Counted from the first letter of the stretch, positions 1-11,150 are shown. The stretch: 64,000 nucleotides of DNA from Sepiola atlantica (GCA_963556195.1 OY744532.1:76173313-76237312); one strand, 5' to 3'. Translations and numbers: made by a program. Notes: generated by a model from the letters alone, not told the origin.

Positions 1-300
1 GGTTTTTTTTCTCCAAGTACCATTCATTCAGAATTCACCGGAAGTTGAATTTACCGGGAGTTGAAGTAGAATTTAGTTTTTAGAAAATGGAGTTAAATGA
101 GATGAATCTTCGCGACATTAGTAATTTAATGAACCAGACGCAAAAAACAATCGATTTTTTACAGGCACATCGCCTGATTTCTTGCAGTCGGACATGCCCG
201 TCATGTCAAAGACAGATGCAGATGGCAAGCCACAATGGAAGTGATGGATTTATTTGGAAATGCTCACGGAGGAACCAGCCGCAAAAAACAATAGATTTCT
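1..300 (+). pseudogene. Merlin-like (IS1016-type) transposase N-terminal fragment
   Basis: The open frame at 87-329 starts with a short helical segment, then a zinc-ribbon-like pattern: CPSC at about residues 37-40 and a WKC near residue 58, within text that resembles the N-terminal ribbon of Merlin/ISXO2-like transposases (two cysteines, a basic stretch, then DG-x-WKC-R-R). Known family members continue into a catalytic DDE domain; here nothing of that follows, so the copy is truncated. A 28-base segment near 133-160 (gcaaaaaacaatcgattttt core) recurs at 276-303 just where similarity ends, suggesting an internal rearrangement that joined the ribbon to unrelated DNA. It may also be another zinc-ribbon transposase family. 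Confidence 0.45.
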
Positions 301-341
301 TAATGTTAGGGTTAGGGGTTAGAGTTTAGGGTTAGGGTTTT
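301..341 (+). repeat. Short degenerate telomere-like TTAGGG tract
   Basis: About 40 bases contain TTAGGG, TTAGGGG and TTTAGGG units in head-to-tail order. This matches the animal telomere unit but is short, imperfect and followed by ordinary AT-rich DNA, so it is interstitial or chance rather than a chromosome end. Confidence 0.6.
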
Positions 342-840
342 TTATTTAAAATTTTTTTTACTTCATATAATAAAAAAAAAAAATTGTTAATTGTTACCCA
401 AAAACAAACCAGTCTTGCATTTTTTTTTTAAATTGTAAATAAGTCACTTCCGGTTGAATTACTTCCCTTTATTTTCAGTAGAAGGACAGAAAATCTGCTG
501 CTTCATAAATACTACAGAAGTGCCGAAGAGTAACATCTTGCCGTTCTTAACATTTATTTGTTGTCTATTTGTTTTTTTAAACCCTTTTTTTCATTCTGTT
601 AGCAGTCGTTATAAATGCCCTTTTTTCTTTCTCCATGATTTCCTTTCCAATGTGCGTGACTCTTGCGACAAGGTTACAGCGAGTGTTACAGGAATACATC
701 GACACCGACTTGCGTCGATTTATTACAGTATATAAAAAAGCTCATTTTTTGGTTTGTTGTCGTCGAATGACTTTGACAAAAATAGGTTTGATAAATTCTT
801 GTTGGTTGTGACGACGGCAGCGTAGGGCACATGTTCAAAT
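342..840. other. AT-rich stretch, nothing recognised
   Basis: Homopolymer A and T runs and unremarkable sequence. The open frame at 454-735 has no recognisable domain and sits in low-complexity DNA. Confidence 0.5.
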
Positions 841-849
841 CACGTGCCA

Positions 850-975
850 GCGAGAGAGGGAGAGAGGGAGAGAGAGAGAGAGAGAGAGAGGGCGCACGTG
901 CGTTGCCCACCAGTCTTTTTACTTTTGTTCCGGTGCTTCTGCTGTCCCCCCCCCCACCCACACACACACACACGT
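850..975. repeat. Microsatellite cluster: GA, C-run and CA
   Basis: A GA/GGGA tract at about 853-891, a C-run at about 946-954 and a CA tract at about 958-973 lie within 125 bases. Open frames over them (686-973 minus, 831-1070 plus) are products of the simple repeats. Confidence 0.85.
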
Positions 976-1400
976 TAGGCCTCTCTTCAAAAAAAAAAAA
1001 TATATGTATAAACTTTGTTATGTACGTACGTGGTAGCTTAAGAGAAGACTGTACACCAAAATTGACGTAAATTTATCCAGTATTTATTAAATTAAAAATG
1101 AAAAAAAAAGCAAAAACGATTTTATCTTTCGGTAGCCATTTTTGCTAAACCAGTAAACAAAATCTGAGTTATCTCCCTTGTCTATTTCATAAGTGAAAAT
1201 GTCTAACGATACTTAAGCTAGGTTTTTTCTTCTTCTTTTTCTTATAATTTAATAAATACTGGATGAATTTGCGTAATTTTTTTCTGTACAATCTTATTTT
1301 CAGCTAACATGTAAGTATATAAAGTTTATATATTTCATTAAATATTTTCATGTCGGGGCGAAACGCCTTTGTTTCTTCTTATTTGTAACTGCCGTTTTTA
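976..1400. other. AT-rich stretch, nothing recognised
   Basis: No coding signal or repeat structure that I can support. Confidence 0.4.
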
Positions 1401-1620
1401 TTTTAATAAATTAAGTTGTTATAAAACTATAGTGAGTTTTTTGATATGATGTTTTTTTTCTTAATCTATTTACAAAATTATTGGATGTAAATAGATTTCA
1501 AAACTTTCAATCTTTTAATGAAGATTTGCTAAGAATTTTTAAAGCCGGAAATGACTTTCAAATTTGCCAGTTTAAATGCTTCCAACTGCCTTTCGAATTT
1601 TGAAGGGCCACGAAGTAATC
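1400..1620 (-). repeat. Dispersed repeat family R1, partial copy
   Basis: Read on the minus strand, this segment matches 27990-28200: shared landmarks are the blocks attattggatgtaa, gaatttgctaagaat and tttaaatgcttcca in the same order and spacing. Further copies lie at 5090-5260, 10950-11150 and 27935-28425. No protein is encoded. The class of element is unknown to me. Confidence 0.6.
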
Positions 1621-1640
1621 CATTCCTTTTTTCTACTATT

Positions 1641-2160
1641 AACTAAAGATGAAAATGGCTGACTTGTTTACGTAGAAACGAAAATGCATTGTGGTGGATT
1701 TAATTTAGTAATAATAAAAAATAATTCTTAATTTTCAATAAATAATCGATTAATAGTACATACAACAGAAAGACTTTCTCATGCACACACATAGGCAGAC
1801 GAGAAATGGTCACACAATCCATATCCCTCTAATAATGGAGATTATGTATCTGTCTGTCTGAAGCCGAAACTATTGTATTAGTTTTGATCGCTCTCTTTTT
1901 ATATCTACTTATCAGCTCCAAAACTTTCCCAAACATCACGCGTCTTTCAAATTTACATAATTTGTTTTAAAGCTTCTAATAAATTAATTTTCACAAATAT
2001 ACACTCATGATTGTTTTTTTGTAGATTTACAGATGTATTTAAAATATTTTCCTCGATGATAATCTCAATAAAAATTATAAAAAGAATTAATTTAAGACAT
2101 TGTTTTTTTGTTTTTTTTAAATCTATATAATTGAGTTACGCAATTAAATTAGATTGTAAT
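1641..2160. other. AT-rich stretch, nothing recognised
   Basis: No gene or repeat boundary can be supported here. Confidence 0.4.
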
Positions 2161-2247
2161 GGAATATGATGGAACAGCCGGCGGGCATTCCAACATTTGG
2201 TTACCCGCCCTCTGATTATTCGAACGCACAGTAAGTTCTATTTCAAG

Positions 2248-2268
2248 AAAGAAAGAAAGAAAGAAAGC
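2248..2268 (+). repeat. GAAA microsatellite
   Basis: About five GAAA units. The sequence just before it (2176-2215) is locally GC-richer than its neighbours and contains ccggcggg and cccgccctc, resembling the GC-rich tail of repeat family R1. Confidence 0.7.
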
Positions 2269-2281
2269 AATTAAATAAAAC

Positions 2282-2326
2282 AACTAGCAAAAATATGCGA
2301 CCTAAGGGAGCATATATTTGCTAGTT
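2282..2326. repeat. Perfect short hairpin
   Basis: actagcaaaaatatgc is followed after an 11-base loop by gcatatatttgctagt, giving near-complete pairing of about 16 bp. The arm word tttgctagt also ends R1 copies near 11128, so this may be a residual element end. Confidence 0.65.
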
Positions 2327-2332
2327 CTATTA

Positions 2333-2904
2333 ATATAGAGATTATCGTTTAAATATTGTTTTCCCAACAATGCATACTTATGTTTTTAAAGTTTATAGAT
2401 TAAAAAAGAAAGACAATTCTTTAAAGATTGTGTTTACAAATAATAAATAAAGTATCCATTTTTCCCCTCAAATCGACATTACGAAAGTTTTTAGTCGTTC
2501 TGGTCTGAGGTATTTCTCCATCGTTACGTTAGGATATTAGCAAGTTCTTAGTTGAATAAATTGTTGTGAGTTGAGTGAGAGAAGACTGAGTCGAGAATGC
2601 TTGTTGAAGCTTTATTCAACTAAGAACTGAACAGAAGTAATGTTGGCTAAAAGAGCGCCATAAATGAATGAATAGATAAAAGGGGAAGCTATCTACTTCC
2701 GGAACGCAGGGGGGAGAGATTGAAGCGTTCTTCTTATCACTACAAATATAGAGATTATCATTTAAATATTGTTTTCCCAACAATGCATACTTATGTTTTT
2801 AAAGTTTATAGATTAAAAAAGAAAGACAATTCTTTAAAGATTGTGTTTACAAATAATAAAGTATCCATTTTTCCCCTCAAATCGACATTACGAAAGTTTT
2901 TAGT
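2333..2904. repeat. Two direct 160-bp repeats around a 251-bp unique core
   Basis: The block at 2333-2495 recurs at 2747-2904, differing mainly by a 4-base deletion and single substitutions. The 251-bp core between them holds an 18-bp perfect inverted repeat (agttcttagttgaataaa at 2543-2560 and its complement at 2611-2628). The arrangement is like a terminal-repeat retrotransposon in miniature, but the repeats lack clear TG...CA ends and I see no target duplication, so a local segmental duplication is equally possible. Confidence 0.75.
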
Positions 2905-3530
2905 TTCCAAACTTTTTAACGTAGAATAAAGGTAATTTTTTCCCCCTTTTATTAGAGGGTGTGTAAAATGTAAAACCCAACTCACCTGTTTCTTTCCAGA
3001 TGGAGAATAATCGCTTTAATTTCTCTATCCCCAATACATAAATAATATATTTTGTGGCTTTCCTTTTTCATTTTCCATTACGTCGGATCATTATATCCCT
3101 ATCGTTATTCATATATATGTATAAAGGAGAAAGTATTGAGTGTGTATATGTGTGTGTGGTATAATTCCTCAGTTGGGAAAGACTTGTTGATATGGGTTTT
3201 AGGTCGGCATTGGTTAAGGAAATAATAACCAGCGAATAGACATGTATAAACAAGTTAATGACATGAAATTTTGGCACATAATAAAAATAAAAAGTGTGCA
3301 TATTTTCAATTCAAGTGGTTTCGTTCCTCTTTTACTCAATTCTCCTTCAACATTCTGTAAACCATTGAAAACATTCTGTTCATATTTGTTTCGCAGAATT
3401 AATGTTCAGCCGAGTAATCACTAAATGTATACAAATAAATGAATTAAAATTTTAAAATAATTTTTTTTAATAACACTGCCACAAAAAAAGTTTTTATTTT
3501 GTGACGGCAGTGTAAATATACACTAGGTTG
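2905..3530. other. Nothing recognised
   Basis: AT-rich DNA with a short TGTATATGTGTG stretch near 3140-3160. The overlapping small open frames on the two strands (3068-3301 minus, 3242-3424 plus) have no recognisable domain. Confidence 0.4.
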
Positions 3531-3534
3531 CATG

Positions 3535-4235
3535 TTTTAGTGGTGCATGCGAATGGCAGACGTTGCAAGCGATGGATGCTCGGCCAAAGGAAAAGGGGGA
3601 GAGCACAAAGAAATTTGAGAATGTCTCTAATTTTGTATTTTGGGTCACACAGAATCTTATTTCTCTTTGAAATGAAATAAGTGCCTCATAAAAACAGGGA
3701 ATCATGCTGAGACCAAAAAGTAATGTTCGTAGATTGTCTCCATGATAAGCTCCCTTGAATAGACTGTCTGGCAGTTATCTAGTGGATATCTCCAGCGGTC
3801 AGCTTCTGGATGGTCGAATGGTGACCAGTGAGAAAGACTAGAATTTAAGATTTCTGTTCAGAAGGAAAAGATTCCAGGAGATGAGAAGGGGGAGGTGAGA
3901 CCTGGTTCTCTGGGGGCTGGCGATCAGTTGTAGCTGTGTGTACCTCTCCAGTCAAGATGGGCCGATTGAGACTCTTAGCTAAAGGATTGTGCTGATTGAA
4001 CTTATCTTTTTTGGTCGGGCAAAAAATCTCATTCTGAAAGTCTGCTGTTCAACCTGGGGAACACGAGTTTCATTTGTAACCTCCAACAAATAAACTTGTT
4101 ACTTGTTTATAAACTGGACTTGTGGCCTTATTTGGGAGGAGAATTCTTTGTTGCAGCACTGAGTCGAACAACAACTTTGGACCGACACAACGTGTGAGAC
4201 GATCGCGGCCAGTGCAGTGAACGCACTCATACAGG
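3535..4235 (+). repeat. Dispersed repeat LR1, copy A (candidate solo LTR)
   Basis: Matches 50225-50865 on the same strand over several blocks: the cacacagaat / atttctctttgaaa region, aacagggattcatgctgag-like text, caagatgggc, acctccaa-aaataaac, ttacttgttt-aaactgga, and a closing block with ggagaattctt and tttggaccg. The conserved AATAAA followed by a T-rich stretch (about 4088-4110) would fit a polyadenylation signal inside an LTR. No open frames belong to it. The ends are not resolved. Confidence 0.6.
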
Positions 4236-4343
4236 TTCACAGTAGCACATCACTGTTTTTAATTGGATTCTTGAAATTTCATTAATTTTTTTTTTTAAGT
4301 TGAATCCACAGAATGTTGAAAATCACATCTGTCCTCTTCCAAA

Positions 4344-4605
4344 TTAAAACATAATGAATAATGTATCATCGTCATGGTTTTTGATCACTCCTGGAGGAGG
4401 AACCCCACCCTGGTTTCCTTCCACTTTGTTTTGTCCCTGGCTAGAGGTGGCCCACATAGGACCCAGTTGGCTGTCAAGGCCATCTCTCCACCGGGTTTTT
4501 GACCTTCCTCTTGGTCTTTTCCATTGCCTCAGAGTCCATTCTCTTCCTCCTAGATGTCCACCCATTGTCTGTAGATCTCGAAAGGTGACCTGCCCATCTA
4601 TGTTT
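4344..4605 (-). pseudogene. LINE (non-LTR retrotransposon) ORF2 C-terminal tail
   Basis: On the minus strand a frame of about 73 residues reads RPRGRSKTRWRDGLDSQLG, then W...QGQNKV. The RPxGRxxTRWRD...L...W...AQDR pattern is the familiar C-terminal tail found after reverse transcriptase in many animal non-LTR retrotransposons. A LINE is expected to be truncated at its 5' side, and no reverse transcriptase core is present, so this is a dead fragment. Confidence 0.7.
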
Positions 4606-5085
4606 GAATAATGTATAGTATATATAAATTTATAAAATATATATAAAAGATTTGGGTCCTGTGTTGGAGTCGTACCTGTTCAAAATTCGAGGTGTCGGAT
4701 GTTTTAAAATAGTTCCCGATGAGCCTTTGGGCTAACCACTCCACACAACTTGAACTTATCACTTTGGACATAGACAGATGTATTTCTGAACTATTGGTAA
4801 ATTTATTACCATTATTAAGAACTTGTAGAAACGATTCTTTATAATCTGTTGTTGGTAATTTCCTAGTTTAGCAGCAGATAACCGATGCGACCTCTATTCC
4901 AAACCTCCACTGAAATCTTATTAAAATTACATTAAGTAGATTAATTACCAGAAAAAAATTATCGGAAAATTTGGAGCTTGATTGAAAACAAAAAACGCAT
5001 GTTTAGCGAGTGGCATAGTATTTAACCACACAATAATAAAAATGAAAAACATGTTAATCTCAATTCAAGTTGTTTCATTCCTCTT
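4606..5085. other. Nothing recognised
   Basis: TA-rich start (4615-4650) then ordinary AT-rich DNA. Confidence 0.4.
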
Positions 5086-5089
5086 TTAT

Positions 5090-5260
5090 TGGTATCCCAT
5101 TCTAATATCCAAGTTTTGGAATCTATTTACATGAATAATTTTTTAAATAAAGATTAAAACATCATCGTAACAAAATTATAGTTTTATAACTAGTTTATTC
5201 AATTGATAATTTAATGACCAAGCGATAATGTGATAATTAGATTTTAGTTTCAAAATTTTA
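5090..5260 (+). repeat. Dispersed repeat family R1, partial copy
   Basis: Aligns with 28100-28245 on the same strand through blocks such as ttatagttttat, aattgataatttaatg / taataatttaatgg, and the closing ataattaaattt-like text. Non-coding. Confidence 0.5.
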
Positions 5261-5261
5261 T

Positions 5262-5475
5262 TTAAAAAAAAAAATGAAAAACGAAAAAAAAAAAAATACT
5301 CCTGCGCAACGCGGTGTAGGTAATTGGTTAAAAATAAATCCCATTACGTCGCCCATCCCCATAAAAAGATGACTTAAAACATTAAAATAATAATTAATTG
5401 ATGTCCTTTATCTTATCAACGCTTTCAACTCTCTTTCTCTCTCTCTCTCATCTATATATATATATATATATAATG
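5262..5475. repeat. Poly-A tract and CT/TA microsatellite
   Basis: A-runs at 5262-5296, then (CT)n followed by (TA)n at about 5430-5471. Confidence 0.7.
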
Positions 5476-5759
5476 ATCACCTCACTTACACTACAAGTTC
5501 TACATTAATACAGTGGACTGTTCATATTAAAATATTGCTTTTAAAAGAAGATAATTTTGATTATTTGAGCGCAATCGAATAAAGATAAAACCAATCACAT
5601 GTTAGTTTGTATTTGGGTCATTCAGATTACTATTCTTATCTTCGATGCTATTCTCACAACGTTTCGGCCAATGTAACCTCCGATCTTTTACTGTAAAGAA
5701 AAATTTGATCCTGAAGACAGAAAACTGACAGGTCCTCAGTAAGAACAAGGGTCTCATAC

Positions 5760-6660
5760 CGCCTGCAAATTATAGACAGGTAGTTCAGTACAACACCTAT
5801 ATGTCTTTCCTAAGATTCATAAAGTTGGTATTGCATTAAACCCATTGTGAGCAGCCTAAGTACCGCATGCTATCCATTGTGCCGCTCCCTGGTGGATATA
5901 ATCACCTTACTCACAGGTTGGTCCTCATCGTATGTCAGAGATTCTGCTCACTTTGTGGGAAAAAAAAATCAATAATGCTCCCATTCATTGCAACCAGATG
6001 GTGAGTCTAAACATAAGTCTGTTCACAAAGGTACCTACTAACGACTCTGACTTTGGTACGTGTTTAGCTTCAGATCCCTCACTGGGGGTACACGTGTATG
6101 TCAATAGATAATCTGATGGAGATGTTGACATTTTGTGTAGAAACAACCTACTGCGGTATAAGATCTGATATACTGACAGGAAGAAAGTCTGGCTATGGGA
6201 TCGCGATTGTCACCTGTATTGACCAATGTATACATGGAATAGTTAGAAGAAATGGCATTAGCATCATCATCACTAAAACCATCAATATCGCTTCGATATA
6301 TGGATGACACGTTCCTACTCTGGCCTTATCAGGAGGATGCTCAAATATTTGAACTCCATCTGTCCATCTATACAGTTCACCATGAAAAAGGGTGTTGATA
6401 ACTCTCGTTCAGGGGTTCAAGTCATCTGTACATCGAAAACTAACCTTCACTAGACAATACCTCAATTTCAACTCCCACCATCCATAAAAAGTCCATAATC
6501 ATTCTCTGCCTACAACATCGAGAAAAGACAATATGTGGGAACACTGATACATTTCAAGAGGAGATGGACAGCCTAAGAGAAGCCCTCTACCGAAACAACT
6601 ATCCAGAGAGAATGATATCAGCTCTGAGAAATCTGAATCAAACATCAAAGGACGCCACCC
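5760..6660 (+). pseudogene. Penelope-type reverse transcriptase remnant
   Basis: Across shifting frames the conserved steps are visible: a PxxY-x-Q and hK-rich start near 5760-5830; a palm segment ending GSxLSPVLTNVYME near 6195-6232, with a stop directly after; and the catalytic YMDD at 6297-6308 followed by TFLLW. Downstream text (near 6420-6480) reads GFKSSVHRKLTFT, matching the RKxTFT thumb block of Penelope proteins. The YMDD is intact but the frame is broken at least several times, with stops before and after it. The small open frame at 6098-6307 is one surviving window, partly out of phase with the catalytic motif. Confidence 0.75.
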
Positions 6661-6689
6661 GAAAACTCACCAGCCTGTCTACAATATAA

Positions 6690-7010
6690 ATGAAGGGCTT
6701 TTCTGATAAAATTCAAAGGATATGTAATCCATATGACACCAGAATAATATTCAGGAGTGACTCAACTTCATTGAAAACATCTTGTCTGAGTCCTACAGAA
6801 AACTTCATGACCAAGAACTGTGTGTATAAAATATACAAAGGTGAGACATGCAACCCACTAAAAGTAAGGCTAGAAAAACACCGAAACACCGTAATACGTG
6901 GAGATATTGAAAAGTCAGGTATGACTGATCATGTATGGAGGGAAATGGGAAACGATCTACTCTTGTGGGATGAAGTAAAAAATTGCAGACAGAAGAACAG
7001 TAGAGAGTAA
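6690..7010 (+). pseudogene. GIY-YIG endonuclease domain remnant of the Penelope-like element
   Basis: A 106-residue frame. Its second half reads VYKIYKGET, then LKVRLEKHRNTV, then KSGMTDHVW and LLWDEVK. This is the GIY-YIG nuclease order of Penelope-like elements: a VY...YxGET start, an R-rich helix with a catalytic arginine (RLEKH), a conserved histidine in the SGMxDHxW block, and the WDEV segment. The usual cysteine-containing insert between the two halves of the GIY/YIG strand pair seems deleted. In the family this domain nicks target DNA for priming. The frame closes at 7008, though related sequence (ESAHT-like, then RPGIEL) seems to continue in another frame to about 7080. Confidence 0.75.
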
Positions 7011-7086
7011 GATGTCTAAAAGAATCAGCACATACGTTGGGCAACAATGTCCTCCTAAGTAGACCTGGTATAGAATTAACTAGAAT

Positions 7087-7180
7087 TGGACACTTGGCAC
7101 AATGGATAAAGACGTTGAGTAACAATCAGTTCTGAGCGTCAATCTTCTGGAGGCTGAAAGTTCAATCCTCACTTCAGGCG
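7087..7180 (+). repeat. tRNA-like SINE head inside the Penelope 3' region
   Basis: cttggcacaatgg (7091-7103) resembles a tRNA A-box and gttcaatcc (7161-7169) resembles a B-box, spaced as in a tRNA-derived SINE promoter. It lies directly after the endonuclease remnant. Whether it is a nested insertion or part of the element's tail is unclear. Confidence 0.4.
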
Positions 7181-7336
7181 ATACTCATAATAAGATAAAA
7201 TTTAATTAACACTTTTATCCAGTTGTGATGGAATGAGAACAATCTACCCCTCGTGGTTGAAATGAAGAGTTCAATTCGAAATTCTGTATAGATTCCAGAG
7301 TTCAACATAAAGATTTCCGTGTTCGAAAAGATGAAC

Positions 7337-7381
7337 CTGAAGAAGACCAGAGGTTACGTCGGCTGAAACGTGAGAATAGTC
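7337..7381 (+). ncRNA. Possible hammerhead-ribozyme-like core
   Basis: CTGAAGA at 7337-7343 is followed after 21 bases by GAAAC at 7365-7369 and then AGTC at 7378-7381. That is the order of the hammerhead core (CUGANGA, stem II, GAAA, short stem III, cleavage triplet). Penelope-like elements are known to carry hammerheads in their terminal repeats. Stem II and stem I pairing look weak by eye, so this is a decayed copy at best. Confidence 0.3.
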
Positions 7382-7669
7382 ATCCGAATAATCCAACTAA
7401 TACAAATTATCAATCCTTATCTCAAAAATTCTGAAACGTAATCACGTGTTAAGTTGAATAACTAACATTTTTTTAATATAGTTGTAATTGGCTTGAAAAT
7501 AAATATCTTTGGTTGAACGTCAATCACAAATTCAAAATTTACGCCAGTTAGATATTTTTCCAAGCAGGAAGTGACTGCTTTTACATAATTTTGTTGACAA
7601 AATGGACAACCATGTTGAATTTTGTGTTAATATTACAGCAAAAAGTAAAGTGGCCGACCATAGTTGAGG

Positions 7670-7905
7670 CCGACCCAAAGGCTCCCTTTTCATTAGATAC
7701 TACACCGAGATGTAGGGGAGGGCGCCAGTCCTTTCCCCAAGATTACTCCACTTACCCATGATCCTCACCTAATAACGCTGAATGTTTAGCAAGGAGGGAT
7801 CAAGTACCATATTTTAAAGTCTTTGGTATGACTCTACCAAGGATTGAACCCTGGTCTCCTGGCCCATTAGTGAACACTCTCACCACTATGCCAAATGGAC
7901 CGGTA
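7670..7905 (-). repeat. tRNA-derived SINE
   Basis: On the minus strand the head has an A-box (TTTGGCATAGTGG, plus-strand 7882-7894) and a B-box (GGTTCAATCC, plus-strand 7841-7850) about 32 bases apart. A conserved-looking body follows to about 7670. RNA polymerase III transcription from the boxes and LINE-dependent mobilisation are the known behaviour of such elements. The 3' tail and target duplication are not clear. Confidence 0.7.
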
Positions 7906-10900
7906 ATATTACGGTAAGCAACCGATATTTATTAAATGTTGATTCTACGCAAGATAATGACATAAATCATGAGTACAAAATAAGTTGTTTTGAAGTAAAG
8001 GCCAACATCAATAATCAAATCATTGTGCAGTTAGCTGTTGAAATGAATCTTATATGAACAGTCAAAATTGTGCTTCTGTGTTATTTTTGCACGTTTTATT
8101 TTTTTAATGGGATTTTGTCCAATGTTTACGCTGGTTTGATCTAATAATTGTTAGTTCCATCATGATTAATTTTCACATACCACAAGATGACATTTGTGTT
8201 GTGCCCTTGAAGGGCCGGTAACAATCAAGGCAAACTTAAGAAAAGTATGTTACAGAAAGTATGCGTCTGATTCTGTGGCCATAACTGCCACAACGCTTAG
8301 TTGTAACTGTATTTATTGTGTCTGGGTTAGTCCATTTATTCTCGAAATAGGTAGATCAACTTACACCATAACAATTTATAAGGATTTTTAATTTATTCAA
8401 AGCATGCATTTTTAATAATACACTTAAAAAATTGGCTTCTGGACCAATAGCACACAAGACAAACTTTTTAATTTTCAACAAACTTTGGACTGTCCTAATT
8501 CGGTGGCTAATTGAGCTACCAAAATATATTTGGTCCATTGTTTATGTTTTGCAAAGATCTGTATGGGCACATTAACAGTTTTTAGCTGTAATGAAATAAA
8601 ATTTGGTTTGGGATAATGATTTAATGTGTCATAAAACAGACAAAGCAGCACATCATTCAATCGAGATATGCATTCATTTGTATGAAATTAAAAAAGATAA
8701 AACTTTATTGTAAAGATAAAACCTTATTTTAAAGTAATCTATTGCATGTGAAGATAATAAGAAAATACATTTATTTTCAAAACAAACAAATATTGCATCA
8801 TCAAAAAATGTAATTTCTATTGAATTATTGCGTTACTGTCACTAAATACCATCAAGAAAGGAATGAATCCACACACAAATGCATATACTTTCGTATTTGC
8901 ATGTGTCTGTATATTTATGTCAGTTCTCTCTCTCTTTCTCTCAATTATTCCAAAACTAATGTACCTAATGTCTATATATAGTTGTAGTTTCTTCAAATTG
9001 AATATACCAAAAAGAAGGTATGTGTTAAATGAATGACCGATCCCCAAATAGTAGAAAACATTTTGACCCCTACCTTCTCTTCAAGATTCACCAAAATTCA
9101 GGAAATCAATCGATTTAAATGAAATTTTCAGTATTTATTAATCAACGATCATGAAATCATTGTTATTTTTATAAATGTTAGTGAAAATGTATTATTTTGT
9201 GAAAACAAAATACACTTTTACTAAAATTACATTTCTAATAAAAAAAGCATGTATTTTATTTTTATTTTTTAATGAAAATAAAGCACTGTAGATGTTAAGT
9301 TAAATTTTTTTATTATTATTTCTTATATATTTAAAATAAAAATTGAAAATATTGAGAAACTGAACCGTTACAAAAGAATAATTTTGAAAAATAAGATAAT
9401 TTTTACTAACGATTAACTTGAAGATGTATGGATGTCCAGTATTGCAATAAACAGACGAGATTTGCACCGCCACCCGCCGTTATCAAAGTAAAAAAAAAAA
9501 CTGTGTTTATATGACAAAGAAATGTAAACAACCTTGTTTTCATTTAATCTATTTTGCTCAATTTTGGATAAAATTAATTGTTGGTCTTAATTGTATTTCT
9601 TGTCCTGAAATGAAATTATGATTTACTTTTTAAAGTTTTGAGAATCAAATCGTAATTCAATGTTTTATATTTTTCCATACACCAAAAATATTTTTACGAC
9701 ATACAGTTTTATTACATACAAATACAAAGTTTTTGATACAAAATAAACTTTGAACATTTTTTTATACAAAAAACTTATTTAAAACAAAATGAAAAGGTTA
9801 AAAGTAAAATATATTAGTCAATATTTAAAGAATTTTAATATCACATTGGGAAATAAAATCTCATTAAGCTCAATGAAATATTAAATGGCATTAATAAGTA
9901 AAAGCAAAGAAAATATGGTATAATAATTATATAATTTCTATAAACTATTACAAAACCATATCTTTATAAAGTAAAAATAATAAAATGATATATTAATGCG
10001 ATTATGAGCTCCCATATAATCTCTGAATGTCGCTAACAATCTTGTTTCCATTTCATCGCTTGCTGTCGTTTACAGATTTTATCATTACTCTGACATTTTT
10101 TGGATAATTATGCAATTTTTTAGTAAAAAGTATGTACATTTTTTATTTAATTCAGTGTCTTAAGACTTTAATTTACTAATTATGTTTGAAATAGTTCCAG
10201 GAAATCGATATTTATCTTTCAAAGAGATTATTTTAATGAATTTCTTAAAGTTTCAATTTCACTGACTTTTTTGTGTTTTTTAGTTGACGTTAGAACAATT
10301 TTCATTTTAAAATTTATTTTCACGCGTAAAATTACATTTTTTTTTTTTCGTTAGAGATTAACGTTAGGCTTTTATCTTTCAAACACAATTAAAATTAAAA
10401 TAGAAACTAATTAAAATAATTATGATAAGCCCGTTTTAATAACCAGAGTCTGTATAAGTCACAACCATTTTTGCACGTACTTACCAAAAAGGAAAACGGT
10501 CGTCTGACGATCAAGCACAAAAATGAAACGCTTTTGTTGTGATTTAAGTCAACAACTTCATTTTTCATCTTTTGCTTTCGTTTGGTTACTCTTTCAAGCT
10601 GTACATTTTATTTTTCAGGAAAAGCCAAACATTCTTATTTTAAACAATAATGAGCAACCCGTAAAAAAATATTAGAATAACACATTTCTATACTGTTTCA
10701 TTTCTTCTAAATGAATAAATGAAAGTTTTTTTTCCATTAAATATTATCATTAATAGTATCAATATTGATTAAAGCGATTTAATGGAGAAAAAAAAGGATA
10801 AAATACTTCCAGATGACAACTTCCGTTTAAGTTTACACATGAATACCTATGTACGGATAAATTAGATTACTTTCGCATAGTTTCTTTTAAAAATAAACTC

Positions 10901-10945
10901 TGCTTTGAATTAAATAGATACCATTATTTTTTTATAACCAAATTT
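7906..10945. other. 3-kb AT-rich stretch without identifiable genes
   Basis: Only small open frames without recognisable domains (for example 8194-8391 plus and 8817-9047 minus). Near 10509-10536 the text ctgacgatc...aaatgaaacg resembles the Penelope terminal motif pattern but nothing else supports an element. The rest is AT-rich and looks intronic or intergenic. Confidence 0.5.
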
Positions 10946-10949
10946 TTAT

Positions 10950-11150
10950 GTAATATTTGTTTTATGGATTTGTGGTGACCATTACATTTGCCAATGTACA
11001 CATATCAAATAACACCATGGCAATCATCTTTTTGTTGTACTTCTCCAAGTTACCAAAATGTGAAATGCAAATTGTTTCTCTAAAGAAGACTACAGCTATA
11101 AAAATTGCTGCCCGGAGGGCGGGTAGTATTTTGCTAGTTTAATATATAAG
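10950..11150 (+). repeat. Dispersed repeat family R1, 3' part
   Basis: Matches 28255-28425 on the same strand: atatcaaataacac, then ttaccaaa, aagaagactacag / aagaagattacaa, and the diagnostic GC-rich end ggagggcgggta followed by ttttgcta. No coding role; the open frame at 10957-11142 covers the repeat by chance. Confidence 0.65.

Larger units (their letters stand above)
5600..7440 (+). mobile_element. Degraded Penelope-like element with inverted ends
   Basis: The + strand carries broken remnants of a Penelope-like retroelement polyprotein: reverse-transcriptase text from about 5760 and a GIY-YIG endonuclease from about 6810. The ends are related in inverted orientation: 5625-5695 contains ctattctcacaacgtttcgg and gtaacctc, and 7345-7395 contains the complementary order ggttacgtcggctgaaacg, gagaatag. 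Penelope elements are known for tandem or inverted terminal repeats (pLTRs) and telomere-like reverse transcriptase. Frameshifts and stops in every domain show it is dead. No target duplication was identified. Confidence 0.75.

Noticed and set aside
1..341. A real telomere
   Set aside because: Only about 40 bases, imperfect, and followed by 63 kb of ordinary sequence.
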